NCBI RefSeq assembly: GCF_964355755.1
Contig: NC_092672.1
Coordinates: 34,406,501 to 34,470,500, forward strand
Source of the DNA: Antedon mediterranea
Lineage: Eukaryota; Echinodermata; Crinoidea; Comatulida; Antedonidae
Direction of reading: 5' to 3'
Length of the DNA stretch: 64,000 nt
Position 1 is the first letter of the stretch. Every line of letters begins with the position of its first letter. Positions 12,188-24,019 of the stretch are shown piece by piece. The notes under the pieces are model-generated. The model saw only the letters and a program-made list of their open reading frames with translations, did no database searches and was not told where the DNA came from. Made by a program: the position numbers and the translations under genes.

Positions 12188-12825
12188 CCGTACTGACGCG
12201 GGTATAAGCCCATACTCGGGTATAAGCCCACCCCCGACTTTTGACTAATTTTCATGAAAAATGAGGCACTCGGGTATAAGCCCACCCATTAATTCGAAGA
12301 TCTACAGTGCGTGTCGTAATACATTATTTTGTATTTGGCGACGTCCATACACCGAATACACCTACCTTTGATCATAACCAAGCTAGGCTAATATACGCTA
12401 GGCCATATGAGGCCTAGCGGTCCTGTTTTGTTTACACTCCATCGCGGTCGAAGATCGCTTCAGACACGACGCTACAAGTCGCCAAAACAAGCTTATTAAA
12501 TTTCTTTGGTACATTTCTATTTAACGAACATTGTATACTTGTTTTTCTGCTTGATAAATTCTTGTTAAATTGATGTTTAAAATAAGATATTCTACGATAA
12601 ATTACACGAACTATAAACTTAATTTTCCGACACTCTACACCTCGTATATTTAGAGGCAACGTCGTACACGTGAGGGCGCTCGCTCGCATGGTGGAATCGA
12701 ATACACAGTGTACATGTGCTGTTTTTGACGATCTGCATTTTTGGATCCTCGGGTATAAGCCCACCCCCCAAACTTGACGTGATTTCATGTTCGAGGGGGG
12801 TGGGCTTATACCCGCGTCAGTACGG
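12188..12825. mobile_element. DNA-transposon-derived element with perfect inverted ends
   Basis: Ends are perfect inverted repeats over more than 24 bases, starting CCGTACTGACGCGGGTATAA, with TA on both sides. The subterminal motif GGGTATAAGCCCA recurs inside (near 12213, 12269, 12748, and inverted near 12800). No transposase; the minus-strand ORF inside resembles nothing I know. The TA target suggests Tc1/mariner/pogo ancestry, as inference. Confidence 0.7.
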
Positions 12826-13321
12826 TAATTATTAATTCTGGTTAGGTAGGTGCTTAGTATAATTCTGAGAGAATAACAACCATGTGTAGATCTAGCATGT
12901 GTGGACTGTATACTGTACTAGCCATAGAGCTGAACTAGTGTTAAATTAGTATACTATTACAGTATTTATTTCGCTCTGATGATTCAGATATTCTTAATAA
13001 AGTGTTAAACCGTGACTAGCTTTACATTAATCTCGGCCATTTTGATTTTCACAATTTATTCTTTACACTATTTCTACTCCTTGTTGTTGCTAATGATTGC
13101 TATATTTTGTTTTTTTTTCCTGTTTTTTTACAAAATATGGTTACCCAAAATGATACAAATTATTTGTATTATTGGTATTTCTTAACATTTTCATTAATTA
13201 TTATCATTTTTTTATATTATTAATTTAAATTTATGTTGCTATTTAAAAAGCATAGCACCTCATAGAACTAATAAAATGTGGAATAGTACTGAATATGTTT
13301 ATACATTTAACAAGATTTAAA

Positions 13322-14690
13322 ATAGGTCCAAGCTTGGACCACTACTGTATCATGTATAGTACACAGGTCAGCTTTGACCACATACAGTACTGTATGGTTC
13401 CCCAGGTCAGCTTTGACCACTACTCCATAGTACACAGGTCAGCTTTGACCACTAATATATGGTTCCCAGGTCAGCTTTGACCACTACTGTATAGTTTTTA
13501 GGTCAGCTTTGACCACTACTAATGTATCTTTATATGGTTTCCAGGTCAATTTAGACCATTACTATGGTTTCCAGGTCAGCATTGACGACCACAAATGTAT
13601 GGTTTTTAGATAAGCTTTGACTGTACTACTGTACTGTAATGGTTTAAAATTTATATAGCGCAAAATACAAATACTGTAGTCTGTATGCGCTGTTTAGAAA
13701 AATAAAAAAGTTGATGAAAATAAACCAGTTCAGCATTGACCACTACTGTATGGTTTCCAGGTCAGTTTTGACCACTACTGTCTGGTTCCCAGGTCAGCTT
13801 TAACCACTACTGTCTGGTTTCCAGGTCAGCTTTTACCACTACTGTATAGTTTCCAGGTCAGTTTTGACCACTACTGTCTGGTTCCCAGGTCAGCTTTAAC
13901 CACTACTTTCTGGTTTCCAGGTCAGCTTTAACCACTACTGTCTGGTTTCCAGGTCAGCTTTTACCACTACTGTATAGTTTTTAGGTCAGCTTTGACCACT
14001 ATTGTATGGTTTTCAGGTCAGCTTTAACCACTACTGTCTGGTTTCCAGGTCAGCTTTTACCACTACTGTATAGTTTTTTGGTCAGCTTTGACCACTACTG
14101 TATGGTTTCCACGTCAGCATTGACCACTACTGTATGGTTTCCAGGTCAGCTTTAACCACTACTGTCTGGTTTCCAGGTCAGCTTTTACCACTACTGTATA
14201 GTTTTTAGGTCAGCTTTGACCACTATTGTATGGTTTTCAGGTCAGCTTTAACCACTACTGTCTGGTTTCCAGGTCAGCTTTTACCACTACTGTATAGTTT
14301 TTAGGTCAGCTTTGACCACTACTGTATGGTTTCCACGTCAGCATTGACCACTACTGTATGGTTTCCACGTCAGCATTGACCACTACTGTATGGTTTCCAG
14401 GTCAGTTTTGACCACTACTGTCTGGTTCCCAAGTCAGCTTTGACCCTTACTGTATGGTTCCCAGGTCAGTTTTGACCACTACTGTATGGTTCCCAGGTCA
14501 GCTTTGACCCTTACTGTATGGTTCCCAGGTCAGCTTTGACCTTTACTTTATGGTTCCCAGGTCAGCTTTGACCAACTCTATGGTTTAAGATCAGCTTTGA
14601 CCACTGCTATGGCTTCCAGGTCAGCTTTGACCACTACTGTATAGTTTCCAGGTCAACTTCGTTGACCACTACTGTAATTGTACATTACTT
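13322..14690 (+). repeat. Minisatellite, about 31-bp unit, roughly forty copies
   Basis: Units vary around AGGTCAGCTTTGACCACTAC plus TGTATGGTTTCC. An interruption at about 13620-13730 holds a piece reading TTTATATAGCGCAAAATACA. A higher-order period of several units is visible between about 13860 and 14400, where variant units recur in the same order. Each unit has an imperfect palindrome, GGTCA-N4-TGACC. Confidence 0.9.
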
Positions 14691-14821
14691 GATTTATAAT
14701 TTTTATGTAGTATTAGTAGTAGTAATGTATTTTATACAGGTGTCTTTATGATTGATTATTTTAATTAATAGTTGAGGTTAAAAATACAATCAGTTATCTG
14801 TTTAATTAGCACATCCATCCA

Positions 14822-15410
14822 GAGTTCAGGATTCAAGATTCAAGAAATTTTATTTGTCCATAAAAATGGAAATTCACTTTGCTTGGTAGATTAAAACAAC
14901 AATATTGCAACAATTAAAAAAAAACGTGCAGTATTATAACAGATTAAAAGTACAAGATAAAAAGTTAAAAATACTGTTAAAAATGTAAAACAATTAAAAA
15001 TTGCATTAACGTCTTACATTAGAATTAAAAATATGAATGCTATTTACAACGAAGGATTTTCTAGTTCTACAAAGATTTGCTCTTGGAGGTCGTAGCCTAA
15101 TGCCTGATCTATTTAAGTTATAACAGTAATGTAACGGATGAGGGGGGTCTTTCATAATATTGTTTACTTTTTTAAAAATACTCTTTTCATAGATAAATGA
15201 ACAAGGCGTTAGATCAGTTTTAATAATACGTTGTGCAATTTTACGTGGTCTCTCAATATTTTTCTTATCATTTTCAGTAAAGTTACCATAAAAACATCCA
15301 ATGCTAAAAGATAAAATACTTTGAATAATACTTTGATAAAATAGAATTAAAATAGTGTTATCAACTCTAATTTGCTTGAGTTTTCTGAGAAAGTAAAAAA
15401 AAGAAAGTTA
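14822..15410 (-). pseudogene. LINE 3' fragment, C-terminal coding end
   Basis: On the minus strand an open frame of about 134 codons ends at 15006-15008. It reads FYQSIIQSILSFSIGCFYGN, then NIERPRKIAQRIIKTDLTP and KDPPHPLHY. This is the thumb/C-terminal end of CR1/L2-group reverse transcriptases (compare FYRSVICSVWTYCLSCW in the intact LINE). It is 5'-truncated at an (ATCA)n run near 15410. Confidence 0.75.
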
Positions 15411-16324
15411 ATCAATCAATCAATCCATCGATCAATAATAATCAATCAATCAGTTATCCAATTAGTAATCCTTAAAAAATAGTGTTGTGTGAATAAAGTG
15501 TTTGGACACCTGATGTGAGAGTTAAGTCTGTGTACACATGGTGTACAGTAGTGAGTTACAGTTTACAGTAAGTCTCATTTCTCTGTCCTTCAGAAGGGAT
15601 ACTTAGCTGCTGGTTCAATGTATAAAACTTTCATGAATAAACATACAGTACTGTAGGGACACAAACAGAATAAATTAAAAATGTTGATACTTGGTACTGT
15701 AATATTTTAGAAGATACTAAACATCTTCAGTAAATTTAGAATAATCTAATTGTACAGATCTTCTTCTTGTGTCAAATAGTGAATTACAGTCAAGTGAATA
15801 GCACTACTACTGTATTTGTCTGAAATATTCACAGTTGCTAATTACTATGCGCATATTTAATAGCTTGTACAAACACATCAGTATTCATTGATTTTCCATA
15901 TTCAGAATTATTGATATGCTCATGAATATTCATAATGATTGAAATGAAATTGGAATGTTGTCTGAAGATATAATATTGGCTAATTATGGCTAATTTAATG
16001 TTAAATACAAGGCGATGATTATTCAGTCAGTAATATTTTTTTTTTAAATCATGATAGAAAATATTTGATGAAATGCTGAATGAAAAACACAATGTTAAAT
16101 GATCTTATTATTACTATTAGTGTAGTCTTAAATGCTCTATTATTTGTATCCTTCAGAATGCTTCTAATAATACTGTCCTTGCCTCGTCCTTAGGTTGGGA
16201 CTTTAAGCTTTTGGTCATGTGTACTGTACATAAAAGTGCTTGCTACAGTAATAATTTTCACGAAGCGCTTAGAAATATAATTTCTGTTTTGCCATGGATC
16301 TGTAACCATAAATAGGTAATTGTA
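15411..16324. other. No gene seen
   Basis: Simple repeat (AATC)n near 15410-15460, then A/T-rich sequence without a recognisable feature. Confidence 0.4.
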
Positions 16325-16670
16325 GTAGTGATGTGGTAGCCTGGTGGTTAACGTGCTTGCCTTCCAATCCCAAGGTCTTGAGTTCAATCCTGACCTACCT
16401 GTACTGTACAGTCCTGTGCCAGTGTAATGTAAAGCTCTGTCTACACTATCAAACTAGTTTGACAAAAAATGGTGCTCATATATGGTAGTGATATACCCAA
16501 ATATGGTAGTGATATGACATCATTATGTCCAAAAAAGGCCACATTACATTTTTTTGTAGTGTAAACAGAGCTACTCACATCTCTTCTATACTCCTTTGTA
16601 AGAATGGTTAGTGATAGTTTATCCATCCTGTAATTGGTTAGTTTCTCTGTGTAGGATGAGTATGAAATTT
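16325..16670 (+). repeat. SINE family 2, split by a MITE
   Basis: tRNA-like head with box A (TAGCCTGGTGG) and box B (GAGTTCAATCC) at 16328-16400. The 3' part (TTTATCCATCCTGTAATTGG, GGATGAGTATGAAAT) at 16617-16670 matches the end of the copy at 21657-21900. MITE-A copy 2 lies between them. Confidence 0.65.
16432..16572. mobile_element. MITE-A copy 2
   Basis: Complete: AGCTCTGTCTACACTATCAA at the left, GTGTAAACAGAGCT at the right, with the NCCCAAATATGGTAGTGAT core. Inserted in a SINE. Confidence 0.9.
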
Positions 16671-17048
16671 AAAAATTGTAAATATTAAACAGTAAGTTAG
16701 TGAAACAGTGTGGTGATGGGAGACTCTGTTTTCTGACCTTGTTTGGTTTATTAGGCTTTCTCCTGGTTTATTTAACAATAACACTTTCTTCTTCTTATAT
16801 AATATATACAAATTTAAAACCATTAACCATTAGAGTGAGACAGATTTAAGTAAATGAGAATGAGGACGTCGTCAACCCACTAATAATAAAGTTCACTCTA
16901 TACTGTACAGTAGTAACAACAATATTGTAATTCCCTTATTACACAGCAGTTGACATTTTAACTTAATGTATGTTTGTTATCTTAACACACAAAGTTTATT
17001 AAAGTAAATGAAAGCAGTCTAATTACAGATATTCAATTATTATTTCAG

Positions 17049-17303
17049 ATCAAGAAAATCAAAACATAAGGAACATTCTATTGATTCTGATCATTCCGAT
17101 TGCAATAATCTTTTACGTACAAATTATTTGTTTAGGCTGGGACGTCTACATCACAACATTCTCGGTGATAAATATTGCGGTACTTACGTACATGCTAAAG
17201 TTTAAATGTCTGCGTCCTAATATAACTGACAAATTGGCCTATTTCTTGTTGATGATGATGACTGGTTGCGTCTCCTTGGTAGATTTTTCTACTCCACTGA
17301 AAT
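17049..17303 (+). other. Candidate exon of an unidentified membrane protein
   Basis: An acceptor (TTATTTCAG) at 17048 opens a frame that stays open to 17350 and reads as several hydrophobic segments (IIPIAIIFYVQIICLGWDVY; ITTFSVINIAVLTYMLKF; KLAYFLLMMMTGCVSLVDF). A weak donor (AAT|GTAATA) is at 17304. The third codon positions look less A/T-biased than the surroundings. I recognise no family and no partner exons. It could be chance. Confidence 0.22.
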
Positions 17304-17350
17304 GTAATATGAATTTCATCTTTTTTCAGTCCAATCTTTTATTGTCATAG

Positions 17351-18779
17351 TATTGGCAAATTTCTGTTTACGAATTACAAAACACTGCTTGAAGTAAAGT
17401 TCGAGTTCGTTAAAATTATATAAAAAGTATATCATGTTTTTTAATTCTTATTTAAGTTATTCCAATTTGATAATGTGAACATTACTAGAACAGCATCCAT
17501 AAATATATGTGAAGGTTGTTTTGAAAAAGATATATTGGCCCCCCCCCCCCCCCCCCCCATAATAAAAAAAATAATTTATAATATATTCCATTTTAATATT
17601 AGTTATTCACTTTGAACAAAACTGGATTGGAAAAAAAAATTATTTACCTGAAAAATTGTTACTTAAACTAAAGCTGTCAGACAATGTAATTTGTGTTTTT
17701 TAATTTGTTTCTTTTGTGTTTTTATAAGTGAAATAATCATTTTTGTTGATTTTTTTCCACAGAAGTGATTAACTTTATTAAAACTGCAAAATAACCTATT
17801 CAAAGTCTGATTTTATTAATCTGATGTTATTATTAATCAATATTCTTCTTGTTTTTTGGAGACAATACTGTACATCTTTAAGCAAAATCCTTTGACTTTT
17901 AAAAAAAGTTATGATTTTTTGCACGTTATTATTTGTTTTTCTTTTGGTTGGTTTCGAAATAAATAAAAATAAACAAATCTGACCCATTGTACTGTATTTG
18001 TACTACGACTTGGATTTTGATCACCACATGGCAATGTTATGAATGTTGTAGCTTATTTTATTGAACACAGTAAGTAGGTTAGTACAGATATCTATAATAT
18101 TTATAACCATGATCTTTGACATTAATTACAACTTGCGTTTCTCTAACAAGATCTTTAACTTATGTAAGAATGAAAGTTAAAGAACGAGGTTAACTGTACT
18201 CTTATCGTTTGCGTTTTTCATTTTTAATTTAAAAGATGTATGTCACGTTTTGAACTCCATATCGCATGCAACATTATCCGCTAGATATTGATAAATATCT
18301 TGCCCTTAGTCTGTTGTTGTGACGCTCTTTTCTTCTAGAATATTCTGAATCGATTAAACATTTAAAAAAAAAAAAAAAAACAAATTGGGTTAATTTATCT
18401 TCAATTGATTTTAAATTACCGGTATGCATTTGGAATTATTTTGACAATATGCCTGGCATGTGTTATAAGTTTCTTGATAAGATTGTGATGTTAATGTTTC
18501 TGAATTTCTTGTTTTACATTATTTGATGAGCTGTATACTATAGTACACTTAGCATTTTAGCAATTACTATTGAGTGAAATAATTTCCAAATGTTGTATAA
18601 TAATTGTTTAATGATTCATTTAAATACTACTCTACTGTAAATATGAAAATATGATTGATTTTTGTGACAATTTAGAGTGAAATAAATCCAAAGGCATTTG
18701 TAATTTATGTACAGTACAGTATATACACAGTATCACTATACCTGTGCACCAGGATCAGATTGTATATTCCATACACACA
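17351..18779. other. No gene seen
   Basis: A/T-rich intronic or intergenic sequence with a run of about 20 C near 17540 and poly(A) runs near 18365. Confidence 0.4.
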
Positions 18780-18920
18780 TAAAGCTCTGTCTACACTGTC
18801 AACTTTATGGGGGAAAAAATGTGATGTGCCAATATGTGGACATATGATGTCATATCACTACCATATTTGGGTGTATCACTTCCATATTTGGGCATATCAC
18901 TACCATATTTGTAAGAGCTT
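18780..18920. mobile_element. MITE-A copy 3, right end truncated
   Basis: AGCTCTGTCTACACTGTCAA left arm and three ATATCACTACCATATTTGGG-type core units. It stops about 30 bases before the UNC119 first coding exon acceptor. Confidence 0.8.
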
Positions 18921-18955
18921 AAGATATGTTACTGTACCTTTATACTTACAGAATC

Positions 18956-21900
18956 ATGAGTTCACCAGCGGCAATACCTCCATCTTCAGGAAAAAAGAAA
19001 GGCGGTGGGTTCCTTCACAGACAGGTGAAAAAGAAGGTGACTAAACCGGACACGGAGCCTATGACGGAGGAGGACCTGCTCCAGAGAGATGTAGTTTCAC
19101 CAGATGACGTCCTAAGGTTAATTAAATGTACTGAAAGTGAGTTAATTGTTGTTTTTTTTATGGTGACACCTAAAGTTTAATTGGTCAGATGTTTGCCCTA
19201 CTGTACTCTGATGTAATGTGTACTTCATAATACTAAGTACATTGAGAACACTTTCCGTGGCACGTTAACGTCATGTGTTAGCTTTTTGTTTCTGAAAAAT
19301 GATTTAAAGAAACATGCTCGAACACACTACCTTCAGATCACTACCCTGGCATTCATACTGTACCTCTAGAACACTGAGCTTGCATTGATGGCTAGGGGTT
19401 AGATTCAAGCGCAAGTACAGTCAGCATCAGGTTCTGCACCAACAGTAATTATATTTAATTTTAACTACACAGTTCTTGCTTACCTCCCTGACACAAAGCT
19501 ACTCCACAGTAGTTAAATACAAATTACAACTAAAGTTTAGTCGTGTCTCTCGAGTCCGTTTTATAATCACCACCAGATAGACTTTCTTCATCAGTACGAT
19601 AATTTGACGTTCATTCAGGAAATTATCTTGCGCAATATTTCCAATTGTTAATCTATCGTGTGAATAGTATAAAACCGCACCGTCAATTGTTATAAACAAG
19701 CATTAAAAAAAATTAAGTAAAGAAAATTATTATTGATTATTGGATGTTTGTTATAAATTCTCTGCATAAAATTAAATTCATCAGTGCGAGAGAAGAACAG
19801 TGTAGTGCACGGTTTATTTATTGATAATAAAAAGTTGCATGATAGGAATAATTAATATAGAGAATATTAAACGCTTACAAGAGCACTATATTTTATTTTA
19901 TTAATAATTAATATTTATATACAGTAATGTATGTATTTAACTTACAAAATGGTTAAAATGTGGTATTATTACAGTAATATATTGTTTGTGTGTTTTATTC
20001 GGTTACAATACACATTTTAATACAAAGTAAGACAAATAATTGAAAGATATAATTATATAAGTAATAATACAGTGTGTGGTAGGTCACCAAAATAAGATTG
20101 CAAAGAATCTTAAGGTCATGGCCACCAGTTAAAAAAAATAAAGAAAAAAATAAATATAATATTTAGTTTCTGTAAATCACTCACCTTGTCAAATTGTTTT
20201 GTTCTTAGGGTCCATACAGAACAGATTCGGCTGGATGGATCACTGTTGTTGAATATAAAATAAATTAAATAAATAAAAAATAATTAAAGAGAATCAACAT
20301 TTTCCTTTACTATATCATAAAAAATGAAATTCAGTTACAATTTATAATTTACAGTACTTTATATTAATTATTATACCTTTATAAAATATTATATTATCAT
20401 TTTGCTGTGATAGTCACCGTTTGTTTATGAATATTCAAAGTTAGTGCGTTAAGATGGTATTGAAATCCATCAACCTTCAACACAATAATTTCACTATCCT
20501 TAACACACTACATTATATAATACTACAAACGTACAGTAGTATTCAATACAAATATCTGGATTAAGGAATATGCTAATAAATTATTAGAAAACTGATAGGA
20601 AGTCTTAAGTAGGTTTTAAGCACTTGAAGGGAATTTTAAGACGCAATGTTATGATGGTTATTACATGATGATCTGAACAGATCATTTATAGCAGCAATGG
20701 AAACCAATAATAAACGACTGTACACAACAGGCTTGACTGATTTTACAAGCAAACGCATTCTTTGGGTCGTAGATTTTAACATCAATCGGAGGCAATTAGA
20801 GATGTATGTCTGCAAAAATAAAAAATTGTCTCATTTCATCAAATGCTTTATGCATTGTCTGTTATTGATGTATCTAGTAACTAGGTGAAAGGTTACTTTA
20901 AAATGATGTTTGCAAACATAATTTGCAGAGAACACATTCAACAGTAAGACATACACCTACAGTAAAATCTTTCATTTGAGGCAAAAGATACTTTTATTAA
21001 GAGGACAACCCTATATTAAAAGAACACCCCTATATTAAACGGACACCCCATAAAGGAGGCACTAGCATGCCCCAAGATGTAACAAACACATTACCTATTT
21101 AAATTAATGTCAATTTTCTTGTTGCTTTGAATTGATTCCACAGTAGCATTATAGGAAAATAAGAAATACCGCTCATGTGCACTTTAAAGAACCTAGTACA
21201 TCTTTTGTGATGAGTAAGGAGTTACCCGGTGTACCAGTACACACACACACTGCCACTATCATACAAAGCCACTGTGCAATTGGGACTGGACCGTTTTTAG
21301 AGGTGTTTACCACCTGTTGGTCCCGATCCTTCACTAACACTGTTAGTGAGAAGTTGAATAAATAAATTAAATTAAAAAAAATATATTAACATTTGGTGGT
21401 GCATGCACGATGAAACAATTCTACAGAGACACCGTAAAAAAAAGTTTTTCTTTGTTTTCTTAAGTTTCCAAAACATCCTAAATTCTTTATTATTTAACTG
21501 ACTTTTCAGATTATTTATGTGACCCAGATGCTAATATCTATAACATAGACTTCACACGATTTAAGATCAGAGATATGGAGAGTAATACAGTGCTGTTTGA
21601 GATTGCGAAGCCACCCCCATCAGGTAAGGATCTAGTAGATACTAATAATGGAGCTGGAGTGGAGCTGTGGCTTGGTGCTTATGACGCTTGGCTACCAATC
21701 TAAGGGTCCTGGGTTCAAGTCCTGTCATATGTCAGGGTTTTTTTCTCATGACAATTTACAACTCCACTCCCAAAGACTTAATAATAAGTCTTTGTTTATG
21801 TAGAGCATCTTGTGTATATGTTTGTCTTGTGAAATTATTAAATAGTTTATCCATCCTGTAATTGGCGGGTTACTCGCTGTTGGATGAGTATGAAATAAAA

Positions 21901-23985
21901 AAAAAATAAATTAAAAAAAATAATACTTGAATTAGTTTTTTATGTTTAAGTTTATGGCCGGCAAACGACAATTTAAATTAGTTTTACATTCATCAGATTG
22001 ATGGATGAAACTATAAAGCCAGGACTGTTTAAAACACCTTGGTTGGTCCTTGATCATCCAGTGCCCACCTTGACCAGAGGGTATGGGGCAATACGTCTTG
22101 AGGCAGATACTAGATGCAGGGCTGCCATAACAGTCAGCAGTGCTAATTTCAAATGCCTACTATAGCACCTCAGCTCCATATACAGCACCGGATATTCCTA
22201 AATGGTCTCCTATTCAAGCTCTAATCAGGCTTAACTTCGGTGATCTGACGAGAATGTTGTAAAGCCGTATTCGAATAAAAAAATTAATAATTGGATAGAT
22301 TTCTATAATAAAGTTGATTTAGCTAGTTGGACTTAATAATGATAGCAACTTGAGAAAAATTTATTCTACTATATGAAGCTCTGTCTACACTATCAAACTA
22401 GTTTGACAGAAATGTGTGATGTAAACAAAATTTGTTTACAGCACACATTTTTGTGATAATTTAATTTAATATGATAGTGGTATGGCCAAATATGGTAGTG
22501 ATATGACATCATCATGTCCATACAGTATATGGTCACATCACATTGTCACATAAAGATTGATAGTGTAGACAGAGCTTAACAACTAGAAATTGTCACCAAT
22601 AATTTTGTCTTCGATTGTTTTAGATGATGACGAGGAGGAGGAAACAGACACGGAGGATGTTGACCCCAACGCAGGTCGGTTTGTGCGTTACCAGTTCACT
22701 CCACAGTTTCTGAAGTTAACCACAGTTGGCGCAACGTAAGACTTCTAATGTTTAACACGCCTCAATTATTATTTTATATTTTTTTATTTATTGTACTGTA
22801 TGTACATTTAGTGATATGGAAAGACAATTTAAAAACTAGATTTGAACTCGTCACTACGGACGAGTTAGGTTATCCGCAGTGCAAAAGCCACGTGCACGTC
22901 ATACGTTAGAATAGTGCGCGCAAAAAAATAAAACGATTATGGCATTGAAAAATGTTAGTGCGCTCTCTATGTTGCGTCGCGTCTAAGTATATACGGTATA
23001 ACACTATATACTGTATACGTACTACATACAGTGCAGAATAGGTGAAAATAAGTGACCAAAGTTATTGACGCATTTGAATATGATGACGTCATCACAATTT
23101 TTAAAATGGTGGATCATGCGAAAGGTAATTGATTGATCTAGACAATATAAAAAAATTGAGTGAAATGGAATAAGGATAAGTAGAGATGCGCTCTATTAAA
23201 TTGACGAGCTATGACGAAAGAGAAAAAAATCCTATATTTTATATTCGGGTGGCCATACGATGACGTCACAATGTCTGGTTAGCCATATCAATGCATGATT
23301 CGAGAAAAACAACTCATCTACTTCCAGAATCTGAAATTTTAAATATTTTCACCTCGGAGTTTAGAATCTATGACTGTTTTAAAAAAGGCATAATTTTGAC
23401 GAATTTTTGAACTTTTTCTTCAAAAACGCGCGCAAATTGTTCAATTCTACGTGCTCGTATGACGTGATTTTAAGTCGAAATTGATTGAAAATTGGTAAAT
23501 GTACTAGAAAAGGCTGAAAAAACAAAAATCAAGCAAAAAAAAGATGTTTTTGCGCTACGTGCGCACGCGCGCGTAAAAAAATTGCGCACGTGTGGGAATT
23601 TTTGAAATGCTCAAAATGACATGAAACGCATAGAAAGTTGATTAGAAATTGATTTTTCGCATTTTGAAATTTCAAACGCGCGTGCGCGCGTAACTTTTTG
23701 TGAAACATGCCATTTTTAATCCATAGAAAGTTTGCGCATGATCTCACTTAAATTTTCACAAAGTTTCAATACAAAACAACTTTTAGTTTTTATTCTATGA
23801 TCAATCATTGAAATTCATAAAATCGCGCGTAACTTACGCTGCGCAACTCCAAAATCGTCCAAAAGCTTGGCTGCACATCTACAGCTATAGGTCAACCTTA
23901 TGACAAAGTTATACAATCTTATGTTGGCCACAAGATAGAGATGTGCTGCGAACAAAATTCGGGGAAAGAAAGAAGAATAACATAG

Positions 23986-24019
<34 letters not shown>

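Noticed and set aside
13295-14690. CRISPR-like array of direct repeats
   Set aside because: Unit of about 31 bases without unique spacers, in animal DNA; an ordinary minisatellite.
22180-22277. 5S rRNA gene on the minus strand
   Set aside because: Missing internal bases and many substitutions, with a SINE body attached.
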